Source: Heliobacterium chlorum (lineage in GTDB: Bacteria; Bacillota; Desulfitobacteriia; Heliobacteriales; Heliobacteriaceae). From it: a stretch of 43,735 bases of DNA. Location of the stretch: assembly GCF_014502795.1 (NCBI RefSeq), contig NZ_JACVHF010000023.1:1-43735 (forward strand), read 5' to 3'. The position numbers and the translations under genes were made by a program. Below are positions 25,071 to 33,863 of the stretch, piece after piece (the stretch's first letter is position 1; each line of letters begins with the position of its first letter). The notes under the pieces were generated by a model. It had not been told where the DNA came from. It saw only the letters and a list, made by a program, of their open reading frames with translations, and did no database searches.

Positions 25071-25964
25071 TTACCCCCTCCTGTCCAGCATATGCTGCAC
25101 AATCAGATTGGGATAGATTCTGGCTAGAATTTCTCCGGCTGTTTTCGGCGCCACTTTTCCAGGAAGTCCCGGGGCGAGTAAGGCTTCAATCCCGATTCGC
25201 CGAGCCGCTTCAAAATCGGTACCGCCGGGAGCGCTGGCCAGATCGATGATCAAGGCTTCCCGGTTCGTTCCTGCCAAAGTTTGCTCATCTAACACCATAA
25301 CCGGTACGGTATTAAAGACGATATCCGCTCGGGCCAAAGCGTCGGAAAGTGCCTCGAAAGGAACTCCTTCTACAGCCATTTCCCAAGCTCTCGCCCGGGC
25401 GCTGGAGTCCCTGGCTGCCACGGTGACCTTTGAGCCCATCCCTTTGAGCAAGCGGGCCAAAGTGATGCCGACCCGGCCAAAGCCGATGACCAGGCTTCGA
25501 CTGGAATGAATAGTGATAGGAAGCTTCTCCATGGCGATCTGGACAGCTCCTTCGGCGGAAGGAACGGAGTTGAGTACTGCTACCTCATCCATCTCAGCCA
25601 CTTCCACCAGTCGCAGTCGTCGGTTTTCTGCCATTGTCCGCAGGTTCGGCCGGGCCACTCCCACAAAGAGAAGACTTCCTGCAGGCAGCAAGGCCAGATC
25701 TTCTTCACTCAATGAGACTGGTTGACTCTGTAAGGGTGCATAAACCCGGCCAGTTGGGTCGACCCCGGGCATAGGCAGTATCAGGGCGGATACCCCGAAT
25801 AATGCTTCTCGCACACCCTTCACATTTCGTACCCGTTCCTGTTCCACACCGGGAAGCCCAAAGAGATTTACCTGGGCCCCCAGTTCAGCCAACCGGCGTA
25901 CGACGATCTGGTCCCGTCCGTCACCACCCAAAAGTGCCAGCCGGATTCCTTGCAGGGTAGTCAT
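25071..25964 (-). CDS. dpaA: Dipicolinate synthase subunit A
   Basis: NAD(P)-binding subunit of dipicolinate synthase (SpoVFA type), 297 residues. It opens with LALLGGDGRDQIVVRRLAELGA. The second Rossmann segment SLVIGFGRVGITLARLLKGMG is at about 155-175. The ATG at 25964 has GGAGG 13 nt upstream, a loose spacing. The upstream 150 bases hold an ATCATATGAT palindrome (26009-26018) but no clear promoter. Confidence 0.93.
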   Translation of the reverse strand: MTTLQGIRLALLGGDGRDQIVVRRLAELGAQVNLFGLPGVEQERVRNVKGVREALFGVSALILPMPGVDPTGRVYAPLQSQPVSLSEEDLALLPAGSLLFVGVARPNLRTMAENRRLRLVEVAEMDEVAVLNSVPSAEGAVQIAMEKLPITIHSSRSLVIGFGRVGITLARLLKGMGSKVTVAARDSSARARAWEMAVEGVPFEALSDALARADIVFNTVPVMVLDEQTLAGTNREALIIDLASAPGGTDFEAARRIGIEALLAPGLPGKVAPKTAGEILARIYPNLIVQHMLDRRG

Positions 25965-26117
25965 GGTAAATCCAAGACCTCCTCAACAGTGCGGTAAAAC
26001 TCAATCTCATCATATGATAAGAAATCACTAAAGGTGCGCAGGATGCAGTTTTCAAAGAGCGAAAAAACGGAAACATATTTTAAATCGGGAATATTTCGAC
26101 GTTAATCTTGTTTACGG

Positions 26118-26921
26118 CTAAAAGAGAATTTTTTCAAGTCCGTAGATCAGACCTTTGTAAGCACCGATGCGGTGAATGGCGGCGAGCACACCAGGCATAA
26201 AGGATTCTCGGCTGATGGAGTCGTGGCGAATGGTTAAGGTTTGCCCAAGGGCACCGAAGATGACTTCCTGGTGAGCCACGAGTCCAGGAAGTCGTACAGA
26301 GTGAATCCGCATTCCGTCAAAATCGCCGCCCCGGGAACATTTGATTTTCTCTTCTTCCTCCGGGTGGCCTTGCCGGATCGACTCTCTCTCTTCCCGGATC
26401 AGTTCGGCCGTTTTAATGGCGGTCCCTGAGGGGGCATCGAGTTTCTGATCATGGTGGTATTCGATGATCTCTACATGGGGGAAGAAGCGGGCCGCTTCCC
26501 GAGCGAAGCGCATCATCAGCAAGGCACCAACGGCAAAATTAGGAGCGATCAAGCAGCCTGTATCACTGGCGGCAGCCCGTTCGGCGATCTCCTCCAAGTC
26601 TTTCGGCGACAAGCCCGTCGTTCCTACGACCGGTGATACCTTATGTCTCAGGGCGATACGCACATTGTCCAGTACAGACATGGGATTGGTAAAGTCCACA
26701 TAGACATCAGGCTTTGTCTCTTCGATAGCCGTTTCCAGATCGCTGTGGATGATCACTCCCTGCGGCGGGAGTCCTGCTGCGACAGCTGCATCTTCCCCAG
26801 CGCTGTTGGGATCGACAGCCCCTACCAGTTGCAATCCGGGGTCTCCGAGAACCGCTTTGACGACCTCTCGGCCCATTTTTCCTTTTGCACCACACACTAA
26901 CACTCTCGGTTTATGATTCAT
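26118..26921 (-). CDS. dapB: 4-hydroxy-tetrahydrodipicolinate reductase
   Basis: Reduces the DapA product on the path to diaminopimelate and lysine. 267 residues; nucleotide motif CGAKGKMGREV, VDFTNP, VVGTTGLS, and the catalytic EYHHDQKLDAPSGTA with its His pair and Lys. ATG 26921 follows GGGGTGACGGGA. The frame is open much further upstream, but that part is the riboswitch. In B. subtilis dapB is elsewhere; here it precedes dpaA and is placed under lysine control. Confidence 0.95.
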   Translation of the reverse strand: MNHKPRVLVCGAKGKMGREVVKAVLGDPGLQLVGAVDPNSAGEDAAVAAGLPPQGVIIHSDLETAIEETKPDVYVDFTNPMSVLDNVRIALRHKVSPVVGTTGLSPKDLEEIAERAAASDTGCLIAPNFAVGALLMMRFAREAARFFPHVEIIEYHHDQKLDAPSGTAIKTAELIREERESIRQGHPEEEEKIKCSRGGDFDGMRIHSVRLPGLVAHQEVIFGALGQTLTIRHDSISRESFMPGVLAAIHRIGAYKGLIYGLEKILF

Positions 26922-26944
26922 TCCCGTCACCCCTGATTCAGAAT

Positions 26945-26976
26945 ACAAAAAAGACGACCGCAGAGTGCAGCGGTCG
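26945..26976 (-). terminator. Expression-platform terminator of the lysine riboswitch
   Basis: CGACCGC/GCGGTCG (26976-26970 and 26961-26955) around an 8-nt loop, then a CTTTTTTG tract, 24 nt before the dapB start. It would stop transcription when lysine binds. Confidence 0.9.
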
Positions 26977-27018
26977 CCCCCAATGCCAAAAATTGGATGG
27001 CAGATATCCACCGTCCCT

Positions 27019-27221
27019 GTACCGGATAGCTCTCCATCAAACCACAACTCGGTTTGACGGCAGTTCCGAACATGTTCTGTTCGGACCCAGCCTGAAAATG
27101 AAACGGCCACTTTCAGACTTCGGCGGTTGTCCCTTTCCCCTCCAGATCATCATCCACCGCTGGACTCACCGGGGTACTCTTTACATACCGCGCCTCTACC
27201 TCTCCACTGGGATGAGGTACC
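27019..27221 (-). promoter_or_regulatory. Lysine riboswitch (L-box) upstream of dapB
   Basis: The minus strand has the conserved L-box blocks in order: GTAGAGGCGCGG, AAGAGTAC, AAAGGGACAACCGCCGAAG, GGCTGGG, CTGCCGTC and GGAGAGCTATC. The closing stem is GGTACC near 27221 with GGTAC at 27019. The layout agrees with the lysC leader of B. subtilis as I remember it. It lies between the promoter at 27240-27269 and the terminator, and so controls dapB (and any read-through into dpaA) by lysine. Confidence 0.93.
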
Positions 27222-27239
27222 TTTGAAATTATCAGTATG

Positions 27240-27269
27240 ATGGTATCACGGGACATTGACGGGAGTCAA
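27240..27269 (-). promoter_or_regulatory. Promoter of the riboswitch-dapB transcript
   Basis: Minus strand: TTGACT (27269-27264), 18-nt spacer, TACCAT (27245-27240), immediately after the ymxH stop region. Confidence 0.7.
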
Positions 27270-27272
27270 TAT

Positions 27273-27545
27273 CTAAAAGGTAAAACGACGGGAATATCTT
27301 TGGTATGTATCATCCAGTTCAACGATGACCACTTCGGCACCGATTTTGACGACGGCATCCCAAGGGATGATCAAGGGTTCTCGATCGGTCCAAAAGCCCA
27401 CCAGATTTCCTTTTTGCGGCAGAATGATCGCGTCGATCTCACCGGTCGTCTCATCAATGATCAGATCTGAATCACCGACGGTGCCTAAGCGAGCTCCCGA
27501 TGTAATGTTGACGATTTCTTTTCCGACTAAATCACTGAGGCGCAT
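27273..27545 (-). CDS. ymxH: YlmC/YmxH family PRC-barrel protein
   Basis: A 90-residue beta-rich protein of the PRC-barrel type: MRLSDLVGKEIVNITSGARLGTVGDSDLIID is the family's standard opening, and WDAVVKIGAEVVIVEL its end. Linked to sporulation by distribution; molecular role unknown. GGAGGGG before ATG 27545. It follows mlpA after 60 nt, as in B. subtilis. Confidence 0.9.
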   Translation of the reverse strand: MRLSDLVGKEIVNITSGARLGTVGDSDLIIDETTGEIDAIILPQKGNLVGFWTDREPLIIPWDAVVKIGAEVVIVELDDTYQRYSRRFTF

Positions 27546-27605
27546 CGTTTCCCCTCCAGTCCCATCGATTAGAATATACGCGGCTAGAGGGGAGAATAGA
27601 AGCGC

Positions 27606-28871
27606 TTATAAACCGTATTTTTCCAGGAGAGAAGTCAAATTGACGGGGAGCGGCTGGGCAGCGACGACAGCCAAGGCACACTGGTCACCCTTGAAGATGG
27701 TCTGTGCGACTTGATAGACATCCTCTAAGGTAACCTTGTACACCCGGTCGATCACTTCTTCCGGCGGGACGAAGCGGCCGTAACAAACTTCCGATTTCCC
27801 CAGGCGGGTCATACGAGAGTTAACGCTCTCCAATCCCAGATAAAGACTTCCTTTGATCTGGTCTTGGGTACGCTTCAGTTCTTGGGCGGTGATGCCTTCT
27901 TTTTTTATGCGGGCCATCTCGCCGATCAACAGTTCCAAGACTGAATCGGCAAAAGCAGGACTCGTCCCGGCGTACAATCCGAACATGCCTGCGTCGGAAA
28001 AGGCGGAATGGAAGGAATAGACCGAGTAGGCCAAACCGCGGTTTTCGCGAATCTCTTGAAAAAGTCGTGATGAGGCGCCACCGCCAATGACGTTATTCAA
28101 CACATGGAGTGCATAGATGGCATCATGTTCCTGCGGAAGGCCGGGGGTTCCAAGACAGATTTGAACCTGCTCTACATCTTTTTGTTCAAAAACGGTCTTT
28201 TGAAAGACCTTCGGTTCTTTCCGGTCGTACTCCCGGCGTGTCGCCGGCATCGATGCAAAATAGGATTTGATCCTCGAAACGACTTTTTCGGGATCGATAT
28301 GACCGGCGACAGCTACGACGACCCGATCGGCGGAGTACTCTTTCTCGACATGTTCCCGTACTTGATCACGAGATACGGCAGAAATGGTATCGATCGTCCC
28401 CAAAATGGAACGACCCAACGCACTGGTCGACCAGATAGCTTCCGATAAAAGGTCATGAACCAGTTCATCGGGCGAATCTTCGTACATTTTAATTTCTTCC
28501 AATACGACCCGTCGTTCTCTCTCGATATCTTCAGCATCGTATTTAGAGTTAAAGAACATATCGGTCAACACTTCGAGGGCCAAATCGAAGTGTTCGTCCA
28601 ACACTTTCGCATGATAGCAAGTGTACTCTTTCGATGTAAAGGCGTTCAATTGTCCACCGACGGCTTCGAGAACTTCGGCCAGATCTTTGGCAGTCCGTTT
28701 TTGGGTACCTTTAAACAGCATGTGCTCGATAAAATGAGAGACACCAGCCACTGTCGGATCTTCGTCTCTCGAACCGGTTCCCACCCAAATACCTAATGCG
28801 ACCGAACGTACATGGGGGATCGATTCGGTGACAATCCGGACTCCGTTCGGTAGTACAGTCTTCTGAACCAT
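27606..28871 (-). CDS. mlpA: M16 zinc protease (MlpA type)
   Basis: Processing-peptidase-like metalloprotease. The inverted zinc motif HFIEH (46-50) and the downstream Glu region (LEEIKMYEDSPDELVHD) are intact, and the C-terminal half has the expected EIRENRGLAYSVYS. 421 residues. ATG 28871 is 7 nt after AGGAGG. Orthologue of B. subtilis MlpA/YmxG by position; substrates not known. Confidence 0.93.
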   Translation of the reverse strand: MVQKTVLPNGVRIVTESIPHVRSVALGIWVGTGSRDEDPTVAGVSHFIEHMLFKGTQKRTAKDLAEVLEAVGGQLNAFTSKEYTCYHAKVLDEHFDLALEVLTDMFFNSKYDAEDIERERRVVLEEIKMYEDSPDELVHDLLSEAIWSTSALGRSILGTIDTISAVSRDQVREHVEKEYSADRVVVAVAGHIDPEKVVSRIKSYFASMPATRREYDRKEPKVFQKTVFEQKDVEQVQICLGTPGLPQEHDAIYALHVLNNVIGGGASSRLFQEIRENRGLAYSVYSFHSAFSDAGMFGLYAGTSPAFADSVLELLIGEMARIKKEGITAQELKRTQDQIKGSLYLGLESVNSRMTRLGKSEVCYGRFVPPEEVIDRVYKVTLEDVYQVAQTIFKGDQCALAVVAAQPLPVNLTSLLEKYGL

Positions 28872-28933
28872 TCTATTGCCTCCTGAAACCATCAATGGAA
28901 TATTTAGTGTAGCAGTCCGGAACGCCCTTTGTC

Positions 28934-28970
28934 AATAAAAAGACCGGGAAGTCACGACGACTTTCCCGGT
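28934..28970 (-). terminator. Terminator of the carboxypeptidase gene
   Basis: ACCGGGAAAGTC pairs with GACTTCCCGGT, then CTTTTTATTG. The stem overlaps the last codons of the gene. Confidence 0.88.
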
Positions 28971-29770
28971 AGGGAAAATCCGTACTCAAAAAGGCGCATG
29001 GAATCACCAAACCGATCGTTGGAACGGAGCACTACGGCGATCAACTGGCGGTTATTCTTTGTCGCCGAGGCGACGAGGCATTGTCCCGCTGCATCGGTGG
29101 TACCTGTTTTAATTCCATCAGCAAAGGGATAGGACCAAAGCAGTGCGTTCGTGTTCGAAATTTTTTTGGGCCAACCATTTCGATTGTTCAGATAGGCATT
29201 TTTTTGCTTCACCGTAGCGGCGAATTGAGGATTTTTCATGGCGTGGCGGGCGATGACGGCTAAGTCATAAGCGCTTGTCCAATGTTTTTTGTGGGGAAGT
29301 CCGTTTGTATTATAGAACTGGCTGGAGCGGCCGCCTAGAATCCGTGATTTGGCGGTCATCCAAAGGGTGAAAAACTCTTCGCTGCCGGCGACGTGTTCCG
29401 ATATGGAAACACAAGCGTCGTTTCCCGATCGAACTAAGGCACCGGTCAACAGATCGCCTAGGGCCACCCGTTCTCCTGGGAAAAGGTTAATGGAAGCTTC
29501 GCCTGTATTTCCTGCTTTGTCGCTCACGACGACCTCATCTTGTACATCACCGTATTCAAAGCCTAAGATGGCTGTGACGATTTTGGTCGTCGATGCCGGC
29601 GGTCTCGATTGATAGGCATTGCGTTCATACAAGACAGCTCCGCTTTCTCCGTCAATCAGTACCGCTGCTACTGCCGATACATAAGGTGCCGCCATGGCAG
29701 TTGTGAGCGGTTGACATAGCAATAAACCAAGCAGGCATATCGACAGAGACCATCTCCCGATGTTTGTCAA
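28952..29770 (-). CDS. D-alanyl-D-alanine carboxypeptidase (DacF/DacB type)
   Basis: Secreted penicillin-binding protein that trims peptidoglycan stem peptides, probably in sporulation given its neighbours. A signal peptide (about 1-27, ending AMAAP) precedes the catalytic S60-T-T-K63, S115-G-N117 and K221-T-G223 motifs. 272 residues, short because the C-terminal beta domain of vegetative DacA enzymes is missing. It starts at TTG 29770, 7 nt after GGGGGAGG, part of which is inside a hairpin described separately. Confidence 0.9.
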   Translation of the reverse strand: MTNIGRWSLSICLLGLLLCQPLTTAMAAPYVSAVAAVLIDGESGAVLYERNAYQSRPPASTTKIVTAILGFEYGDVQDEVVVSDKAGNTGEASINLFPGERVALGDLLTGALVRSGNDACVSISEHVAGSEEFFTLWMTAKSRILGGRSSQFYNTNGLPHKKHWTSAYDLAVIARHAMKNPQFAATVKQKNAYLNNRNGWPKKISNTNALLWSYPFADGIKTGTTDAAGQCLVASATKNNRQLIAVVLRSNDRFGDSMRLFEYGFSLPGKSS

Positions 29771-29781
29771 CGTGCAACCTC

Positions 29782-29803
29782 CCCCGGCAAAATGCTGCCG
29801 GGG
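29782..29803 (-). promoter_or_regulatory. Hairpin covering part of the carboxypeptidase ribosome-binding site
   Basis: CCCCGGCA (29803-29796) pairs with TGCCGGGG (29789-29782) around 6 nt; the last G residues are part of the GGGGGAGG site. It lacks a T-run on this strand, so a translational effect or a weak pdaB terminator are both possible. Confidence 0.45.
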
Positions 29804-29828
29804 TTATTATTGCACAGGATCATCGAAT

Positions 29829-30560
29829 TTATGGTAGGGTCATCAATTCTGTCATGGTGACCGGCTTCCAGCCTTTCTCGTCACAGTATTTTAACAGTGC
29901 TGGCAAAGCCTGCACTGTGGACGGTGTGGGATGCATGAGTACCAAGGCACCCGGCACCATTCCTTTTTGCACCCGTGAAAGCCAGGCTTCGGGAGTCGGA
30001 TTGCGCCAATCGACGGAGTCGACGGTCCAGTAAACCGTTTCATAGCCTTCTGCTTTTGCTACATTGAGGAGGCGATCGTCGTACTCACCATAGGGCGGGG
30101 CAAACCAACGGGGCCCTTTTCCGGTCACCTTTTCGAGAGCCTGATGGGTTTTGCGGATTTCTTCCCGATTTTGTTCGTCAGAAATTTGGGTCGGATGGGG
30201 ATGAGAATAACCGTGGTTGGCTACTTCATTTCCCGCTGCATAAATTTTCTTTACCTCTTCAGGATTTTTATCGGCAAAACGTCCGGAAATGAAAAAGGTC
30301 GCTTTGGCGTTGTGTTTAGCTAGTGCTTCCAAAAGTTTAGGAATATGTTCCTGTCCCCAGTCGACATTGACCATGAGCGCTACTTTATTGACTTGAGGTC
30401 CCCGTTCAATAATCTTCGGTTTTTCATTTCGTGACATGACGGGCGGGTCCCCGCTTCCGATGTTGTGATAGAGTAAGGTCGATGAGGCCGCCAGAAATAG
30501 GCCGATCAGGGTAAACAAGAGGACTCGCAGTAACTTTCGGGAAAGTATGATCGTTTTCAT
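29829..30560 (-). CDS. ylxY: Polysaccharide deacetylase family protein (YlxY/PdaB type)
   Basis: NodB-homology protein anchored by one N-terminal membrane helix (about 10-28), 243 residues. The metal-binding pair appears as NHGYSHPH, and RWFAPPYGEYD, TVDSVDWRNP and GALVLMHPT are the other motifs. Motif 1, usually TFDDGP, is VNVDWGQE: one Asp is kept but the Asp pair is lost, as I recall for YlxY proteins. It may therefore be weakly active or inactive. AAAGGAG lies before ATG 30560. It lies between pnp and the protease genes, as in B. subtilis. Confidence 0.88.
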   Translation of the reverse strand: MKTIILSRKLLRVLLFTLIGLFLAASSTLLYHNIGSGDPPVMSRNEKPKIIERGPQVNKVALMVNVDWGQEHIPKLLEALAKHNAKATFFISGRFADKNPEEVKKIYAAGNEVANHGYSHPHPTQISDEQNREEIRKTHQALEKVTGKGPRWFAPPYGEYDDRLLNVAKAEGYETVYWTVDSVDWRNPTPEAWLSRVQKGMVPGALVLMHPTPSTVQALPALLKYCDEKGWKPVTMTELMTLP

Positions 30561-30636
30561 CCCTTTTCTCCTTTTCGGTCCTGCCGGATTTTCTATTTCC
30601 AATCCTTAGAACCTTATGCGAAAAAGGAGGAAACTA

Positions 30637-30663
30637 GAAAAGCAAACTCGTAACAGAGTTTGC
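30637..30663 (-). terminator. Terminator of pnp
   Basis: GCAAACTC/GAGTTTGC around TGTTAC, followed by TTTTCT, 41 nt after the pnp stop. Confidence 0.85.
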
Positions 30664-30703
30664 CCCTTCTAGATGGCCTATTCATTTCAACTAGCATAGC
30701 TTT

Positions 30704-32854
30704 TTAGAAACGTCGCTTCATTTCCGGTGGTTTTCCAGGTCCGCCGGCGCTAGGTCCGGCCGGGGCGGCAGGTTTAACCGTTTTGGGAAGCAGTTCTTTT
30801 CGGGAGAGGTTGACGCGGCCTTGTTTGTCGATCTCGATGACTTTGACGGTGATCTCATCGCCGATCTTGACCACATCTTCCACTTTGGCTACCCGCTCTT
30901 CAGCCAGTTGGCTGATGTGAACGAGTCCTTCCTTGCCGGGCAGCACTTCCACAAAAGCGCCAAAGTTCATGATCCGGGTGACTTTCCCGGTGTATACTTT
31001 ACCGACTTCTACTTCAGCGGTGATGCTTTCGACGATGCGAACGGCTTTTTGGGCTTGATCGGTATTGGTCGCAGCGATAAAGATGCGTCCATCATCTTCG
31101 ATGTCGATTTTGACGCCCGTTTCAGCGATGATCTTGTTGATCGTTTTACCGCCAGGTCCGATGACTTCACGAATCTTATCGGGATCGATCGTCATGGTGA
31201 TGATTCGCGGCGCATAAGGCGACATCTCTTGAGACGGCTTATCGATGACGGCCAGCATTTTACCGAGAATGAACATGCGGCCTTCTCTCGCTTGTTTCAT
31301 GGCCTGCTGGAGGATCTCCCGGTTGACCCCTTTGATTTTAATGTCCATCTGCAGGGCCGTAACACCTTTTTCCGTACCGGCCACTTTGAAGTCCATATCT
31401 CCCAGGTGGTCTTCCATACCTTGAATGTCGGAAAGAACGGAGAAATGTTCTCCTTCTTTCACCAGACCCATAGCAATACCAGCCACAGGTGCTTTCACAG
31501 GAACGCCGGCGTGCATCAAGGAAAGTGTCGATCCGCAAACGCTCGCCATAGAGCTGGAACCGTTCGACTCGAGCACTTCCGAAACGAGGCGGATCGTATA
31601 GGGGAATGCATCTTCCGAGGGAATGACCGGCAGGAGCGCCCGTTCAGCCAGTGCGCCATGTCCAATTTCCCGGCGGCCCGGTCCACGCATGGGCCGTGTC
31701 TCACCTACGCTGTAGGAAGGGAAATTGTAGTGGTGCATGTACCGTTTTGATTCTTCCACGCCGAGGCCGTCAAGGATTTGCAGGTCGCTGATCGTTCCGA
31801 GCGTACAGACATTGAGCACTTGCGTCTGTCCACGGGTGAACAGGGCGCTGCCATGGGTCCGAGGCAGAATGCCCACTTCTACTGTAATCGGACGGATTTC
31901 GTCGACTTTGCGGCCGTCGGGACGCTGTTTATCGATAGTGATCAACTTGCGGACGATTTCCTTGATCATCGTATCGAGAACTTCCAGCATCGCCCCTTGT
32001 CCATCGGGGAACTGCGGCAGGAGGGCTTCCAGCGTCTCCGCTTTCACCTTATCCATGTCGGCTTGCCGGCTAAGCTTGTCCGGATTTTGGATGGCTTCCA
32101 GCATCTTCTCACCGACGAATTGGCGAACCGCTTGGTCGATCTCCGGGTTAACCTTGTGCAAGATCACTTCTCGCTTCGGTTTTCCCGCCGTTTTCATCAT
32201 TTCTTCTTGGAATTGGACGATACGCTGGATTTCCTGGTGCCCAAACATGATGGCTTCGATCATGTCTTCTTCGGGAATTTCGTTGGCGCCGGCTTCTACC
32301 ATCATGACGGCATCTTTCGTACCAGCCACAACGAGATGCATGTCGCTCTTTTCGGCTTCTTCCATGCGCGGGTTGATGATCAGTTTTCCATCGACCCGTC
32401 CGACGACAACCCCACCGATGGGACCTTCAAAGGGGACATCCGACAGACAGAGAGCGCAAGAAGCGCCGATCATGCCGACGATGTCGGGGGGACAATCCTG
32501 ATCGACAGACAAGACCGTCGAGACGACTTGAACATCGTTGCGAAAGCCTTTTGGAAAAAGCGGCCGGATGGGCCGGTCGATCAGACGTGACGAGAGAATC
32601 GCCTTTTCTGTCGGTCGACCTTCTCGCTTGATAAATCCGCCGGGTATTTTCCCCACTGCGTAGAGGCGTTCTTCATAGTCCACCGTGAGCGGGAAAAAGT
32701 CGATTCCTGGGCGAGGTTCTTTCGATGCGGTGGCGGTAGAAAGCACCACCGTATCTCCGTAACGAGCCATAACGGAACCGCCGGCTTGTTTGGCTACGCG
32801 CCCTGTCTCCACAGTCAGGGTTCGTCCGGCAATCTCCATTGAGAATACTTGCAA
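30704..32854 (-). CDS. pnp: Polyribonucleotide nucleotidyltransferase (PNPase)
   Basis: Phosphorolytic 3'-5' exoribonuclease of RNA turnover. 716 residues: two RNase PH domains (motifs [45 protein letters not shown]), a KH domain with [10 protein letters not shown], and an S1 domain ([20 protein letters not shown]), then a Pro/Gly-rich tail. I start it at TTG 32854 ([13 protein letters not shown]), after GAGGAGG; the sequence aligns with the usual N-terminus better than the ATG nine codons later. It follows rpsO, separated by a terminator-like hairpin. Confidence 0.95.
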   Translation of the reverse strand: MQVFSMEIAGRTLTVETGRVAKQAGGSVMARYGDTVVLSTATASKEPRPGIDFFPLTVDYEERLYAVGKIPGGFIKREGRPTEKAILSSRLIDRPIRPLFPKGFRNDVQVVSTVLSVDQDCPPDIVGMIGASCALCLSDVPFEGPIGGVVVGRVDGKLIINPRMEEAEKSDMHLVVAGTKDAVMMVEAGANEIPEEDMIEAIMFGHQEIQRIVQFQEEMMKTAGKPKREVILHKVNPEIDQAVRQFVGEKMLEAIQNPDKLSRQADMDKVKAETLEALLPQFPDGQGAMLEVLDTMIKEIVRKLITIDKQRPDGRKVDEIRPITVEVGILPRTHGSALFTRGQTQVLNVCTLGTISDLQILDGLGVEESKRYMHHYNFPSYSVGETRPMRGPGRREIGHGALAERALLPVIPSEDAFPYTIRLVSEVLESNGSSSMASVCGSTLSLMHAGVPVKAPVAGIAMGLVKEGEHFSVLSDIQGMEDHLGDMDFKVAGTEKGVTALQMDIKIKGVNREILQQAMKQAREGRMFILGKMLAVIDKPSQEMSPYAPRIITMTIDPDKIREVIGPGGKTINKIIAETGVKIDIEDDGRIFIAATNTDQAQKAVRIVESITAEVEVGKVYTGKVTRIMNFGAFVEVLPGKEGLVHISQLAEERVAKVEDVVKIGDEITVKVIEIDKQGRVNLSRKELLPKTVKPAAPAGPSAGGPGKPPEMKRRF

Positions 32855-32942
32855 AGAAATATGACCTCCTCTCATAAACATCAGGATATTCGACGTATAG
32901 GTTAGTATTTCCTTCCATGGTCAAAAAAAATCGTCCATAAGC

Positions 32943-32972
32943 AAGAAAGAACGGGAATAACCCGTTCTTTCG
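32943..32972 (-). terminator. rpsO-pnp intercistronic hairpin
   Basis: AAAGAACGGG/CCCGTTCTTT around TTATT, followed by CTTGC, 8 nt after the rpsO stop. It is probably a partial terminator or RNA-processing site, as between these genes in other bacteria. Confidence 0.75.
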
Positions 32973-32979
32973 CTGTTGC

Positions 32980-33249
32980 TTAGTGACGCAGACCGAGCTC
33001 ACCGATGACTTTACGGTAGCGCTCGACATCGCTCTTTTTCAGGTAGTTCAAAAGACCACGACGTTGACCAACCATTTTGAGCAGACCGCGACGAGAATGG
33101 TGGTCTTTCTTGTGCTCTTTCAGGTGGTTTGTCAGGTAGTTGATCCGCTCCGTCAGGATAGCGATCTGAACTTCCGGAGAGCCGGTGTCCTTTTCGTGCT
33201 GCTTGAACTTGGCGATCAACTCTTGCTTACGGCTGTTTTCTAGTGCCAT
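32980..33249 (-). CDS. rpsO: 30S ribosomal protein S15
   Basis: 89 residues; [40 protein letters not shown] is unmistakable S15. Binds 16S rRNA early in 30S assembly. ATG 33249 is 7 nt after GGAGG. The 80-base leader has GC-rich inverted segments (about 33280-33320) that could be the S15 autoregulatory site; that is a guess. Confidence 0.97.
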   Translation of the reverse strand: MALENSRKQELIAKFKQHEKDTGSPEVQIAILTERINYLTNHLKEHKKDHHSRRGLLKMVGQRRGLLNYLKKSDVERYRKVIGELGLRH

Positions 33250-33330
33250 TCCAATAACCTCCTCATTGATATGCTCCATAAGCCCAGGATACCGCCGGAG
33301 GATTCGGCAACCCGAGCCAATGGAATAAGC

Positions 33331-33555
33331 TTATTTGCCGATGACGGTAATCACCAGCCGTCCGGTGGGGATATCTTTGACAACGAGGTCAAATATCCGT
33401 CCCGAACGAGCCACAAATCCGCGAAAACGGGTGGCCGTGGGGACATAACCGGGGATTTGCAGGGCTGCAGCTTCGATATCGGCCAACCCCAATCGTTCTT
33501 GACGCAAGTTATGGAGGCGCTTCCGAGCGTGTTCCGTAACGAAGACACGATTCAT
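33331..33555 (-). CDS. Small basic protein, 74 aa
   Basis: Not recognised with certainty. MNRVFVTEHARKRLHNLRQERL followed by a short helix and then strands (FRGFVARSGRIFDLVVKDIPTGRLVITVIGK). This helix-helix-strand order resembles the DUF4258/RelE-like small-protein fold. It has no antitoxin-like partner that I can identify, though it starts 17 nt after the 72-aa gene. Weak site GGCAGG before ATG 33555. Conserved between ribF and rpsO or a local insertion: cannot tell. Confidence 0.6.
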   Translation of the reverse strand: MNRVFVTEHARKRLHNLRQERLGLADIEAAALQIPGYVPTATRFRGFVARSGRIFDLVVKDIPTGRLVITVIGK

Positions 33556-33572
33556 CAGTCCATCCTGCCTGC

Positions 33573-33791
33573 TTAGGAACCGAGAGGGGATTTGTCGCTC
33601 CGCTGAGACATCATGGCATACAGTGCATCTTGGAATGCCAGTTTCGCCGGTTCATCTGTTCCAGATAGGCGATAAAGATCTTCGAGCTCCGCTTTCAGCG
33701 ACAGGAACTCTTCACTCGCACAGATCGACGCCACTTCTCGGGCCATCGTGCGCAGTTCCTGATGATGCTCATCAATCAACGGCAGTCCCAT
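33573..33791 (-). CDS. Small acidic helical protein, 72 aa
   Basis: Not recognised. It has an EHHQELRTMAREV segment and a body that is probably all helical, with about 13 acidic residues. Good GGGAGG before ATG 33791. It lies between ribF and the 74-aa gene, in one direction with both and with short gaps, so it is likely cotranscribed. The HHxE segment recalls metal-binding helices, but the rest of a hemerythrin pattern is missing. Confidence 0.6.
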   Translation of the reverse strand: MGLPLIDEHHQELRTMAREVASICASEEFLSLKAELEDLYRLSGTDEPAKLAFQDALYAMMSQRSDKSPLGS

Positions 33792-33863
33792 CGATGCCTC
33801 CCGTCCCCAGGATCACCAGCGCTTATTGTAGCACAGGGGTTCCTGGAAGTAAAGTTCGTCTAA

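Noticed and set aside
26922-27110. N-terminal extension of dapB
   Set aside because: The extra 63 codons translate the lysine riboswitch; the ATG at 26921 has a ribosome-binding site and matches the usual DapB start.
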